A stretch of 64,000 bases of DNA from Pisolithus tinctorius. Its lineage: Eukaryota > Basidiomycota > Agaricomycetes > Boletales > Pisolithaceae. Location of the stretch: assembly GCA_024663395.1 (NCBI GenBank), contig JANFAH010000002.1:744001-808000 (forward strand), given 5' to 3'. The notes below the pieces were generated by a model, which was not told the DNA's origin, did not search any database, and saw nothing but the letters and a program-made list of their open reading frames with translations. Below are positions 33,631 through 44,030 of the stretch, piece by piece (within the stretch, counting starts at the first letter, position 1; each line of letters begins with the position of its first letter). A program made the translations under genes and the position numbers.

Positions 33631-34959
33631 ATGGCTGGATCCTCCTGCTCTCAAAATCATCAACCCAAGACCCGACCTAGTCCATATCACCCTCATCGTC
33701 CCACTAAACACAACTGACCTCCTGCATCCTCGAGTCGACCCTATAACCATTCACACCGCCCTTCAGATCACCCTCATCGAGCCCACCTACGTTCAGGTTT
33801 GCATACACGATCCAACTCACGAGCATTATACACCTCCAGGCCCAGGGCACACAAGTGTGACTCCCACTGTCATTGTTACGCCCATAAAACCGCCTCCTAC
33901 CCGAAGAGGGCACGTTGCCGATCGCACCCCACTCCCTTGATATCTCGGCCTGCAAGGCAACCTGTCATCAGCCCTGAAAATCTAGCGATGCTCCACAGCA
34001 CCCTATCCAGCATCATTAGTGAGCTACAGAGTTTAGCTATCAACCACTCACCTGACATGAGACATCATCAGGCCGCCACTATGTCGAACCCAGCCCAAAG
34101 TCGGTCTATTGAATGGACTAGCTTTGATTATTTTGTCATCTGGGTTGACTCCAGCCCTGGGTGGACAGAGGAGCGACTCTTGGTTCACCGTGAGCAGATT
34201 CGGTCCTTCTTCATGTATGACAGAGCGCTGTGACGAAACGAGGGAGATCCCCTTGACGTCCCTGCTGGATATTGTCAGTTCAGGGAAGCTTACCACCGTA
34301 GAGCCACTACGAGGTTGCGATTCGCTTACCTTGAACCTGGCATGGGACATCGCATTGTCATCACGGGCCCAGCCCCAACTAGGGAGGAAGTTCTGGGAGC
34401 AGACGCTGACCTGCATAGCAGGGAAGAGATAGAGGGCGGGCAGGTACTCAATGCTGCAGAGACTGAGACATTGAATAGCCTGCTCTGGGACGCAGCAGAG
34501 AGAGCTAGACACCAGTGCGATTGCTCCCAGCAAGGTTATCAGGACTGCCGAGATCGTAGAGGAGACAATCGTCATACAAGGGGGCCCCTGGGTGATCGTC
34601 CCAACTCGTTGCCATTTAGAACACAAGGATCAGAGAGGCCTTGGGCCAGTAGACGTTGCGAGACCTCGTGCACAAGCAGGTGTCGTGAGGCACCTAAAAC
34701 CACTGCTGATAATCGCCAGAGTGCCACCATCACCAGTTCCTCGACCTCTACCTTAGACATGGATCCCCCTTTCGACACCCTCGCCGATCCTACTCATATC
34801 ACAATTAACCATCTAAGCATCAACAGTGTCTTCGGTGGCCTGGACGATGAAGGGGAATACAGAGAGGATTACGATGGTGTAGCAGATGTGGAGGGTGAAG
34901 TTGACGAAACGATGCCCCAGCACGAGACTGCAGGAAGTGCCAGGGACACTGCTTTGTAA
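33631..34959 (+). pseudogene. Extra 3' ORF of gypsy-A (after pol)
   Basis: Starts MAGSSCSQNHQPKTRPSPY and runs in the same frame as pol to TAA at 34957, 443 codons including stop, broken only by TGA at 33715 and 34231. Readable segments: NLAMLHSTLSSIISELQSL, IEWTSFDYFVIWVDSSPGW, RNEGDPLDVPAGYCQFREAY, RRATTRLRFAYLEPGMGHRI and VITGPAPTREEVLGAD, then an Arg-rich region and an acidic tail. No membrane segment or signal peptide is obvious, so it is not env-like. I have no confident family; similar proteins seem to accompany Agaricomycete gypsy elements. It ends 47 bp before the 3' LTR, just ahead of a purine tract (GGAGGGGGGAA). Confidence 0.6.
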
Positions 34960-35006
34960 GCAAGCTTTACATGAAGAAAGGGTACTTTGTACCCTGGAGG
35001 GGGGAA

Positions 35007-35295
35007 TGTAAGGACTCGGTCTGACGCTGTTGACCGTTTGTTCAGATGGTGAATTCTCCATGACAGTCTTACTTATCATCTCATTTGTTTCTTGATCCTA
35101 CTTTACCCGTAGCAGTACTCTGACATATTTTGTGCCTGCTCTCTAACCTATAAAATGGCCTATGTAGCGTACTGTACGGGGACTCTCTTTTCTACCTCGA
35201 ATCAAACAGACCTTTCACTCTGGAAACAAGTAGTATTTAAGAAGAATCCTGGTGTGGTGTCGTTGCAAGTCTTATAACTTCGCATCGCCATTACA
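35007..35295 (+). repeat. 3' LTR of gypsy-A copy 2
   Basis: 289 bp, same length as the 5' LTR and nearly identical. Confidence 0.9.
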
Positions 35296-35473
35296 TTTAG
35301 GTTGGCTGTACTTTGCAGGCATTTGTAGCAGATTCTTGGCGGCATGCACTTCCATTTGAAGAGTTAGGTCTGGCACTGGCTCAATAGCCTCGCACTTGCA
35401 TTGCTCAGCCATGACCTTGGGTTCGGCATGCCCATCTGACTCCTTACAGCTCGTTTCCTCCACTGCACGCTGT

Positions 35474-36040
35474 TGTCACGACTGTGTCTAGACCACCCTA
35501 GACCGGCTCTGCACCGGTCTCGACCGGTCCCGTCCAACCCTTACCCCGGTACCGGCCTTAACCCCTCGACCCAGAAACGTGTTAGCTCATGAGGCACTGC
35601 AAGGCAGTGCCCAGTCGAGTTGTCCCCTCAGTTAGTACCGGGCCAGCCCGGCCCAGCCACATCTCCTGCCCCGGTTCCCAGTAATCCCTTGTTCATACTC
35701 TTTGCTTGATAAGATTCTTTGTAACACTACTTACCAATCATCGCTGTACCGGTGCAGACCAGTCTCCGGTGCTACATTACACTTAGGTTACTTCTAGTAT
35801 TTAAGCCGTAGGATATTCTGTTTAGCCTCAGTCTGAAATCAACTTAGTTCCCATCTTAACCCGGTCTCCCTGTTCATCTGTCTTCTGCTTCTCGACCGGA
35901 CTATGGCCCACGCAAGGGAATAGCGCTGCGTCTTCAGTCGCTAAGTCCAATAGTCCAAACCTCTTGATATCTTGTACTATCCTCTGACCCCCGACTGGAC
36001 TCCGGACCGGCCTTGGACTGGCGAAGACCCGGACTTAACA
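35474..36040 (+). repeat. 5' LTR of chromovirus
   Basis: TGTCACGACTGTG..CGGACTTAACA, 567 bp. It has an AGTATTTAAGCCG TATA-like box near 35799. Differs from the 3' LTR by a few substitutions and a 7-bp gap near 35647. Confidence 0.95.
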
Positions 36041-36108
36041 GTATTTCAGACTCACACTTGTGTGGGTCAAACATCCTTCTACTCAATCCTCAGCATCACA
36101 CCCTTGGC

Positions 36109-37479
36109 ATGCCTACCCAAACTAGAACACAAGCAGCACGGGCACGTGCTACCACCAACCCAAATTCCGCTTCAGCAGTCGACTTGCGCCGTGCCGCTGC
36201 CCTGGTGTCCTTAGGGACAGCCAGAAGGTCACCCGGTGAAGTCAACAACTTCAGGGGCTTCTCAGCCCGTAGATCCACTACCCCCATCCCTAATCGACCT
36301 CTCGCACCCACTAACGATCCGGATGATGAACCGGACCCGGACGAACCAGATGACTTCAATCACCCCGGTGATGATGGTCCTGGCGACGACGGGCCGGGAG
36401 ATGACCCGGATAATGACGATGAAGAACCCCTCCCAGAGGATGATGTCGAGCCTGGTGTAACCGTGCTTGATAATCTTGCCAAAGCCATCGAACTCCTCGC
36501 ACATAATGCTCGCACCGGCCCTGAGTCGTCCTCCAGAACCAAGTTGCACGAACCGGACACCTTTGATGGGACAGACCCAAAGAAGCTGCGCGCATTTCTT
36601 ATCCAGTGCGAACTTAACTTCCGGGACTGGCCCTGGGCCTTTCGAAGTGATCAAGCCAAGGTCACTTTCGCGCAGTCATTCCTGAAAGGGATGGCTCTCG
36701 AGTGGTTCGAACCGGACCTACTTGGGACTGAAGACCTGGAGGACCAGCCCTACTGGATGGACTCCTGGAAGGAGTTCATCATAGAACTTCAGACAACTTT
36801 CGGACCTCACGACCCGGTAGCTGATGCTGAAAGCCAGCTGGACCACCTCCAGATGAAAGATAATCACCAGGTCAACAAGTATGTGGTCGAGTTCAACCGG
36901 CTTGCCTCACAAGTCCGGGGATACGGTGATGGCGCCCTACGCCACTTCTTCTACACCGGTCTCCCCGACCGTATCAAAGATGAGGTCTGCCGGGTCGGCA
37001 AACCAAGAACCCTTCACGAGCTTCGCCACCTAGCGCAGGAGATTGACACGTGCTACTGGGAATGCAAGGAGGAGGTTCAGCGGTCTAGTAAACACCAGGG
37101 GTCGTCCTCTGGTAACAAGTCTACTCCCAACCCCGGCCACAACAGTCAGTCTAAGCCTGGTCAAGAGAAGTCCAAGACCGGCAATAACTCCGGAAATAGC
37201 AACTCCGGTAACCAAACTCAGTCCAAACCCGCCTCGACCGGTCAGACCGGCTCTAACACACCCAAGCCGGACTCAAACAAACTGGGCAAGGACGGCAAGT
37301 TGACACCGGAGGAGCGCAAACGCCATAGAGACAACAACCTTTGCATGTTCTGTGGGGGCACCGGACATTTTGCAGATAAGTGTCCCAAGAAAGCCAGGAA
37401 AGCCAAAGCTCGCGCTGCAGCAACCTCTGAGGCAGCACCGGCCTCAACCTCAGGCTCTGCCCCCGAGGCAAAAAAATAG
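36109..37479 (+). CDS. Chromovirus Gag
   Basis: Structural nucleocapsid precursor, 456 codons from MPTQTRTQAARARATT to TAG at 37477. Acidic Pro/Asp-rich segment (residues about 65-125), capsid-like retrotransposon gag domain (KLRAFLIQCELNFRDWPWAF, FAQSFLKGMALEWFEPDLL, YVVEFNRLASQVRGYGDGAL, FFYTGLPDRIKDEV), a Ser/Asn/Gly-rich linker, and one CCHC zinc knuckle, CMFCGGTGHFADKCPKK, near 37343-37393. The frame is fully open. An upstream extension into the LTR lacks an ATG. Confidence 0.9.
   Translation: MPTQTRTQAARARATTNPNSASAVDLRRAAALVSLGTARRSPGEVNNFRGFSARRSTTPIPNRPLAPTNDPDDEPDPDEPDDFNHPGDDGPGDDGPGDDPDNDDEEPLPEDDVEPGVTVLDNLAKAIELLAHNARTGPESSSRTKLHEPDTFDGTDPKKLRAFLIQCELNFRDWPWAFRSDQAKVTFAQSFLKGMALEWFEPDLLGTEDLEDQPYWMDSWKEFIIELQTTFGPHDPVADAESQLDHLQMKDNHQVNKYVVEFNRLASQVRGYGDGALRHFFYTGLPDRIKDEVCRVGKPRTLHELRHLAQEIDTCYWECKEEVQRSSKHQGSSSGNKSTPNPGHNSQSKPGQEKSKTGNNSGNSNSGNQTQSKPASTGQTGSNTPKPDSNKLGKDGKLTPEERKRHRDNNLCMFCGGTGHFADKCPKKARKAKARAAATSEAAPASTSGSAPEAKK
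37470..37476 (+). promoter_or_regulatory. Probable -1 ribosomal frameshift site
   Basis: Seven adenines directly before the gag stop. Slipping back one base enters a frame open from 37476 through the protease, with no ATG until well into the protein. Polyprotein synthesis by -1 frameshifting is common in Ty3/gypsy elements. Confidence 0.65.
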
Positions 37480-40400
37480 GTAGCAGCTCTCAGGACTCCG
37501 CACAGACTGAGAGCTGCATTGACTCCGGCTGTGCACCCTCGGAGGCTCGTCTCAATGCGTCCGCTCTTTCTAATCCAAACTCGTTAACCCCTCATGTTTC
37601 TATTGTCAGTCATGATTTACCCCGGTTTCGTACACTAGTGGACTCCGGTTCCACGCATAGTTTCATAGATAAAGACTTTGTTAATCAACACTCCTTTGCC
37701 CCTTATCCCGTGTCCCCTATCCAACTCCGGCTCTTTGATGGGTCGTCAAGCTTCGTCATCACTCAAGCAGTAGATCTTTTGGTTCAATTTGCGACTGGCG
37801 ATGTCACCCCGGTAACCCTGTTTCTAGCCCCGTTGGATTCTGAATGTAAGATAGTCCTTGGACATGACTGGCTCACCCGCTACAATCCGTCAATTGATTG
37901 GGTATTGAGCAGTCTAACTTTCCGGACATCTACAGGAGGAATGCCAACCCCGTCAACACCCCCTGCCACACTGGTCTTAACCGGTCTTCACAAATCCGGT
38001 CTAACTGACCAACCCAACCCCGGCCCTGCGCCATCTGTACCGTCTGTCGACTCACCGGTTCGCACTCCCCTGAAAGCTCCCCCTATCGCCCTGATCAACG
38101 CAGCCACGTATGTACGCACTTGCAAACTAGAGGGGTCTACACAATTCCAACTTCATCTACGCCCATTGGACCCGGCCCTGGCCCGGTCTACCTCTACCGG
38201 TCCTCCACCAGACCTGGCCGGTGTACCAAAGGACTACCACAACTTTGCTGACGTCTTTAGCAAAGCCAAGGCCTCTACTCTCCCCCCACATCGGGAGTAC
38301 GACCTTAAGATCGAATTGGAAGAAGGTACTACACCACCCGTAGGAACCATCTACTCGCTATCCCCGGTCGAGCTGCAAGCTCTCTGGGCGTTCATCGACG
38401 AAAACCTGACTACCGGTTTCATCCAGCCCACTTCTTCCCCCTATGCTGCACCGGTCCTCTTCGTAAAGAAGAAGGACGGCTCACTCCGGTTATGTGTTGA
38501 CTTCCGGGGCCTTAACAAACTCACCAAGAAAGACCGGTATCCCCTACCACTAATATCTGACCTACTCGACTCCCCTAGCCGCGCCAAAATCTACACTAAG
38601 ATCGACTTAAGGCACGCGTACCACCTCGTCCGGATTGCACCCAGGGATGAGTGGAAAACTGCCTTCAGAACGCGCTATGGGTCTTACGAGTGGTTGGTGA
38701 TGCCTTTCGGTCTTACCAATGCCCCGGCCACCTTCCAGTGGTTCGTCAATTCAATCTTTGCAGATATGCTAGATGTCTGCGTCGTCGTCTACCTCGACGA
38801 CATTTTAATCTACTCCAGGGATGAGTCATCGCACAAGCAGCACGTCCGGGAGGTTCTTCGCCGGCTCTGGTTGCATGGCCTGTATGCCAAACCGGAGAAG
38901 TGCAAGTTCCACTCGGACTCTGTGGAATACTTGGGTTACCACTTGTCCCCGGCCGGCCTTACCATGTCTTCAGAGAAAGTCAAAGCTATCTGCGACTGGC
39001 CTGAACCCTGGAAGGTAAAGGACATTCAGTCCTTCCTGGGTTTCGCCAATTTCTATCGCCAGTTCATTTTTAACTACTCGGACATAGTGGTACCTCTAAC
39101 CCGGTTGACACGCAAAGGTGCTCCCTGGAACTTTTCTGAGGAGTGCCGCCGGTCTTTCAACAAACTCAAGCAGGCCTTCACCACTGCCCTGGTCCTAACT
39201 CACTTTTCCCCGGAAGCTCCTATTACTGTCGAGACTGATGCTTCTGATTACGCCATAGCTGGTATTTTGTCCATCACCAGTGGTGATGGTCAAATCCGGC
39301 TGGTCGCATTCTATTCTCGCACCTTAACAGCCCCAGAGCTAAATTATGACACCCATGATAAGGAGTTACTCGCAATCTTCGAGGCGTTCTGGACATGGCG
39401 GCATTACTTGGAAGGCTCTGCAGTACCGGTCGATGTTGTTACCGATCACAAGAACCTGGAGTACTTCTCCACCTCAAAGGTATTAACCCGGCGCCAAGCG
39501 CACTGGTCTGAGTTCTTGTCACAGTTCAATATGGTTATCCGGTTCAGACCTGGTAAACTCGGTGCTAAGCCCGACGCCCTAACTAGACGATGGGATGTCT
39601 ACCCCAAAGAGGGGGATAGCGACTACGCCCGGGTCAACCCACAGAATCTCAGACTGGTCTTCACGCAGGAACAGCTAGCCACCTCCCTGCGCGCCACCTA
39701 CCTTGAATACCTGGTCCTATGTGCTGTTGCACTGATGGACGTGGAGAAGCTACATAATGATATTCTCTCAGCCCTACCCTCAGACCCGGTCGCCCAAGTC
39801 CGGTTCTCAGACACATCAGATTCCCAGTGGTCAGTTGATGACACCGGCTTCCTCCGCCTGGATGGAAGAATCTATGTACCGGACTCAAACGACCTTCGCC
39901 TCCGTGTCTTGAGGTTTAAACATGATCATCCTTTATCCGGCCACTTCGGCCAGAACAGAACCTTAGAGCTCATCCGACGAGAGTACACCTAGCCCAGCCT
40001 AAGGACATTTGTCAAGGACTATGTCCAGTCTTGTACTACCTGTGCCCGGGCCAAGGTACCTCGCCACCGGCCTTACAGCCTGCTCAAACAGCTCCCTGTG
40101 CCAGAGAAGCCATGGAATTCCATCTCGATGGATTTCATAGAGCAACTCCCGGCCTCAACCGGCTTTACTGCCATCCTCGTCATGGTCGACCGGCTCTCAA
40201 AGCAAGCCATCTTCATACCTACTCACGACACCATCACAGCCCCTGAGCTCGCCAAACTCTTCCTCATGCACGTGTTCTCTAAGCACGGTGTACTGGCCCA
40301 TGTAACCTCAGACTGGGGATCAGAGTTCGTATCTCACTTCTTCCGGTCTCTAGGTAAAGCTCTAGACATGCGTCTACATTTCACCTCTGGGTATCACCCA

Positions 40401-41204
40401 GAGGGGGATGGTCAGACAGAGTGCACCAACCAGACCCTCGAACAGTATCTCCGGGTCTACTGCAACTATCAGCAGGACAACTGGGCCGAGTTACTACCAC
40501 TAGCTGAGTTTGCCTACAATAATGCACCCAGCGCTACGACTGGGGTATCACCCTTCTTCACCAATAAGGGTTATCACCCTAATATCTCGGTCTTCCCTGA
40601 GCGCGACCTCACATCCAACCGGGCTCGTGATTATGCAGTCGACTTAGATTCACTGCACCAGTACCTACGTGAAGAAATGGCTCTCGCCCAGCAACGCTAC
40701 CAAGGATCGGCAGATGCTAAGCGCATGCCAGCCCTGGACTTCAAAGTGGGCGACAATGTCTATGTAAAAGCCAAATACTTCCGGTCGACCCGGCCCTCCA
40801 AGAAACTAAGTGAGAAGAACCTTGGGCCCTACCCCATAATAGCCCAGGCCGGCTCTCACTCATTCACCCTGCATCTACCAGACTCTATGTGCGCTGTACA
40901 CCCGGTCTTCCACGTTTCCCAGCTTGAACCAGCCATCCCAAATACCATACCCAACCGGTCTCAACCTCCACCCCCACCAGTAGATGTCGACGGCGATTTA
41001 GAATTCGAGGTAGCAGAGATACTCGATTCAAAGGTCGACCGGCGCAGAAGGTGTTGGTTGCAGTACCTGGTCCGGTGGACCGGTTATGAGGGAACTGACG
41101 AAGAAACTACCTGGGTGTTAGCAACAGAGCTGGACAACGTGTCAGAACTCGTTCAAGAGTATCATGACTGGTACCCGCACAAACCCGGTCCCTTTCAGAA
41201 ATAA
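37476..41204 (+). pseudogene. Chromovirus Pol, one in-frame TAG
   Basis: Protease LVDSGSTHSFIDKDF; RT with LRLCVDFRGLNKLTKKDRYP, YEWLVMPFGLTNAPATFQ and VYLDDILIYS; RNase H ITVETDASDYAIAGILS, YDTHDKELLAIFEAF and VVTDHKNLEYF; integrase zinc finger (HDHPLSGHFGQNRTLELI.. ..SCTTCARAK), catalytic core ISMDFIEQLP, VTSDWGSEFVSHFF, YHPEGDGQTECTNQTLEQYL; and C-terminal chromodomain EFEVAEILDSKVDRRRRC, YLVRWTGYEGTDEETTW. The frame is continuous except for TAG at 39990-39992 in the integrase zinc finger, between REYT and PSLRTFVK, where relatives have Trp. One G-to-A change would explain it. Confidence 0.95.
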
Positions 41205-41385
41205 TCCAGAACCGGTCTCAAGTTTCCTTTCCTCTTTATCTGTTTCTCCTATCTAGTACTTACTATGTCTTGGTTTCCTTTATTTTTCTCTATATTGTTT
41301 TCTTTCACACTTCAGAACCGGAACCGGGCATTGGCATTCACAAAGCGTACAGAAAGGGAGGGTACTACTCTACACGCACGCGACC

Positions 41386-42451
41386 TCAGACTTGGGACCC
41401 AGCGGAACCGGCACCGGCCTGATCACCTGACTCAGACCGGGACCGGCTTTCCTCCTCTTCCTCCCTCAGCCCCTCCAACTCATCGTCGAGTCCCTCGACT
41501 TCCCTGTCTTCCTTGTCGGTGGTGTCCCGGTCTGAAGGCACTTCCGGCGCCAGGAATTCGAAGCGCTCTTCCACGTAGGTCTCATACGAGCGGGCGAACC
41601 GGTAGAAGTTCCGGGAAACTTCTTTTTGCGCTGTCGCAAGACCGGCCATGTTGTCAGCCACGCGTTCCACCGCCTTGATCAGGCGCTCCATCTGGTCGCC
41701 GGTGACAAGACCAGTCCCAGTCTCAGCACCGGTCTTCTTCGTCGAGGGCCCCTCACCCACGTCGTCATCCTCGTCACCCACGCCCTCGAGTACCTTGGCT
41801 GATGGGCGCCTCGATCTCTTTTTCTTCTCCCCAGCACGAGGGGAGGTCACGTCAGCTTTCCTCTTCCCCTTGTCCCCAGCCGGCCCAACACCTGTACCGG
41901 TCTCACCTTCGACCGGCCACTGGCAGCGCTCCTTGAGTTCGTTGCACCGGTTGCACGCCAGGCGCCTCTTCTTGCCGTCGGTGTTGCGAAGGCAGGACGT
42001 GTTGGTCCAGGTGCAACGAAGACAGCTGGTGGAGGTGTTGGTCAGAAAACACCGGTAATGGTTACAATAACACTCACCAAGGGTTCATCACCTCGACGTT
42101 GGAACCGGCCCCGGCCGAACTACCCACTAGGGCATCCGCCTGCCGGCTCTCCTCCGCTTTTCTAGCTTCTTCAGCCTGGTGCGCAGCCTCTATCCTCTGC
42201 GCCTCTGCCTCTGCGCACGCCCTCTCCTCTTCGAGCCAGGCTTGCTCCTGTCTCTCAGCCTCCAACCGGGCTTCCTCCTGCGCCTTCGCCTTGCGCCTCT
42301 TATGCTCAGCCAGTTTTCCCCGGATGGCCTCATCATCATCGTCGCTGCCTACCTGCAGCTCTGCGCTCGCCGCCCGGGTAAAGTCGGGCAGTATATCTTG
42401 GTCGTATGGTGTCCTGGACCGGCGAATAGACATGTCGAGATGAAGAACCAA
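41386..42451 (-). CDS. Antisense spliced gene in chromovirus 3' region
   Basis: Exon 1 42451-42078, intron 42077-42026 (GTGAGT..CCAG, 52 bp), exon 2 42025-41386. Starts MVLHLDMSIRRSRTPYDQDI; an internal ATG at 42433 is equally good. A long charged Ala/Glu/Arg helix (KRRKAKAQEEARLEAERQEQ) is probably coiled coil. Across the splice comes a Cys cluster: NPCCLRCTWTNTSCLRN, then LACNRCNELKERCQWP, which looks like a zinc-binding domain. The C-terminal half has a Lys/Arg-rich stretch (EKKKRSRRPSAK), a helical ERVADNMAGLATAQKEVSR segment and an acidic tail. The frame is open throughout. Function unknown; a regulatory or nucleic-acid-binding role is a guess. Confidence 0.7.
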
Positions 42452-42564
42452 ACCTGGGGAGGACCAGTCTTAAGTCCACCGGCTTTCAAGGTCAGACACA
42501 AGATTTTCGATCTCAGCATTGTCCTCATTGGAGCCTCGTGGGCTTGGCTCCAAGAGGGGGATAC

Positions 42565-43138
42565 TGTCACGACCGTGTCTAGACCACCCTAGACCGGCTC
42601 TGCGCTGGTCTCGACCGGTCCCGTCCAACCCTTACCCCGGTACCGGCCTTAACCCCTCGACCCAGAAACGTGTTAGCTCGCAAGGCACTGCAAGGCAGTG
42701 CCCAGTCGAGTTGTCCCCTCAGTTAGTACCGGGCCGGTGTAACACCCGGCCCAGCCACATCTCCTGCCCCGGTTCCCGGTAATCCCTTGTTCATACTCTT
42801 TGCTTGATAAGATTCTTTGTAACACTACTTACCAATCATCACTGTACTGGCGCAGACCGGTCTCCGGTGCTATGTTACACTTAGGTTACTTCTAGTATTT
42901 AAGCCGTAGGATATTCTGTTTAGCCTCAGTCTGAAATCAACTTAGTTCCCATCTTAACCCGGTCTCCCTGTTCATCTGTCTTCTGCTTCTCGACCGGACT
43001 ACGGCCCACACAAGGGAATAGCGCTGCGTCTTCAGTCACTAAGTCCAATAGTCCAAACCTCTTGATATCTCGTACTATCCTCTGACCCCCAACCGGACTC
43101 CGGACCGGCCTTGGACCGGCGAAGACCCGGACTTAACA
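42565..43138 (+). repeat. 3' LTR of chromovirus
   Basis: TGTCACGACCGTG..CGGACTTAACA, 574 bp, with a 7-bp indel (GGTGTAAC region) relative to the 5' LTR. Confidence 0.95.
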
Positions 43139-44030
43139 GCTGTTTAGCAGCTGTAGTGCCGACTCCCTCCCTCGGGTGTTTGGCTGGTGCCTGGGGACTG
43201 ATTGGCAGGTCTTGGGCGCTCGTGTGTGTGCTTCTCTCATGTGCACGGTGACCAGGGTCACCTGTATGGTGCTGCAGCACATCTGTGCTGCCACCCATGG
43301 CCTCCGTGTTGCCACTGGGGTCGTCTACATAGTGTTGTGGCACATCTGTGCTGCTGCTTGGTTGATCCATGGTGCTGCTCACACAGCTGCTATCCAACTC
43401 CTCTTCGAGCTCTGTTCTCCAAGTCTGGGGGTAGCTGGGTGCTCCATTGCTTGGCGGCACTTTCGCCTCGACAATCCTGGCTGGCCTTTCATTGTCGGCC
43501 CCTTCCAGTTGTTCGTGTTTGAGCCTGTTTGATGTGTGGCAGATCTCTGTGTCCCCACCACCTGCCTTGAGGTTTGCCATCTCCTTGGCTGTGATATCCT
43601 GGCCATCAGTCTCGTCTGTGGCTTCCTCGCCCAGACCTCTCTTTGCGGCTTCGTTTTCACTAACCACCCCAGATGTCTCGCCCTCGACTTCAGCTGATTT
43701 CACCCTTTCGAACTCGACTGGAGATGCACACTGACAAAGCACGTCTTTGGTGGACTTCGAAGTCTTCGATTCGACCTCTCCACCCTGCGACATGACTCGC
43801 TGGGCCACCTCGACTGTAGCCTCAGGTTTTACTTCATCACCACTACTCGCTTCATCACGACTGTTCCCCTCGAGCGTCACCTCCTTAGGTGGCTCACTTG
43901 ACAGTTTGTCAGGCTTCATGTGGGTACGAGTGTCTTGTCTTGTGGTTCTCGTGCATTTTTGCACTCGCCATTTGTTCCCTTTGGTTCGTCCTTGCCAGTG
44001 CTCAACTGTTCAGCTGGCGTGCTGACACAT

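Larger units (their letters stand above)
24095..35295 (+). mobile_element. Gypsy-A copy 2, complete LTR-to-LTR, with nested insertion
   Basis: Two 289-bp LTRs (24095-24383, 35007-35295) are flanked by TTTAG at 24090-24094 and 35296-35300. It is inserted in the ORF of the copia-like element. The interior carries gag, protease, RT/RNase H, integrase and a 3' ORF. All in-frame stops are TGA. It is interrupted at 27646-29507 and lacks the gag zinc knuckle. Confidence 0.9.
35474..43138 (+). mobile_element. Chromovirus (Ty3/gypsy with chromodomain), nearly intact
   Basis: LTRs of 567 and 574 bp flanked by GCTGT (35469-35473 and 43139-43143). The interior holds gag, a -1 frameshifted pol with one nonsense codon, and an antisense spliced gene between pol and the 3' LTR. 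CpG-rich, with near-identical LTRs: probably the youngest element of the stack. The purine tract before the 3' LTR is AAGAGGGGGATAC (42552-42564). Confidence 0.95.
22626..43919 (-). pseudogene. Large ORF of copia-like element, split by two retrotransposons
   Basis: Three pieces, read on the minus strand: 43919-43139, 35468-35296 and 24089-22626 (target duplications counted once). The frame is preserved across both insertion points, and no stop occurs before 22626; counted from a GTG at 43964 this is 821 codons including the stop, and the first in-frame ATG is 43919. The product is hydrophilic and rich in Glu, Ser, Thr and Pro. Near the C-terminus two similar blocks (PTSSIPPVGCVEHAHR..KRRHGRIKF and SSKPPTEHVEHLRG..RRRRGRIKM) occur about 100 residues apart. 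No catalytic motif is recognised. Upstream of 43964 the frame extends a little as WQGRTKGNKWRVQK before a TGA. Function unknown; it could be a linker or gag-like remnant. Confidence 0.6.

Noticed and set aside
24518..34959. TGA read as a sense codon (recoding) in gypsy-A
   Set aside because: Sister copies have CGA, AGA or CAA at the same sites, and the chromovirus and Harbinger genes use TGA or TAG as normal stops; CpG decay explains it better.
33631..34959. Envelope protein gene of gypsy-A
   Set aside because: No signal peptide, membrane helix or fusion-like region; the sequence is hydrophilic and Arg-rich.
35296..35473. Independent small gene between gypsy-A copy 2 and the chromovirus
   Set aside because: It is a 178-bp slice of the copia-like ORF, in phase with the flanking slices.
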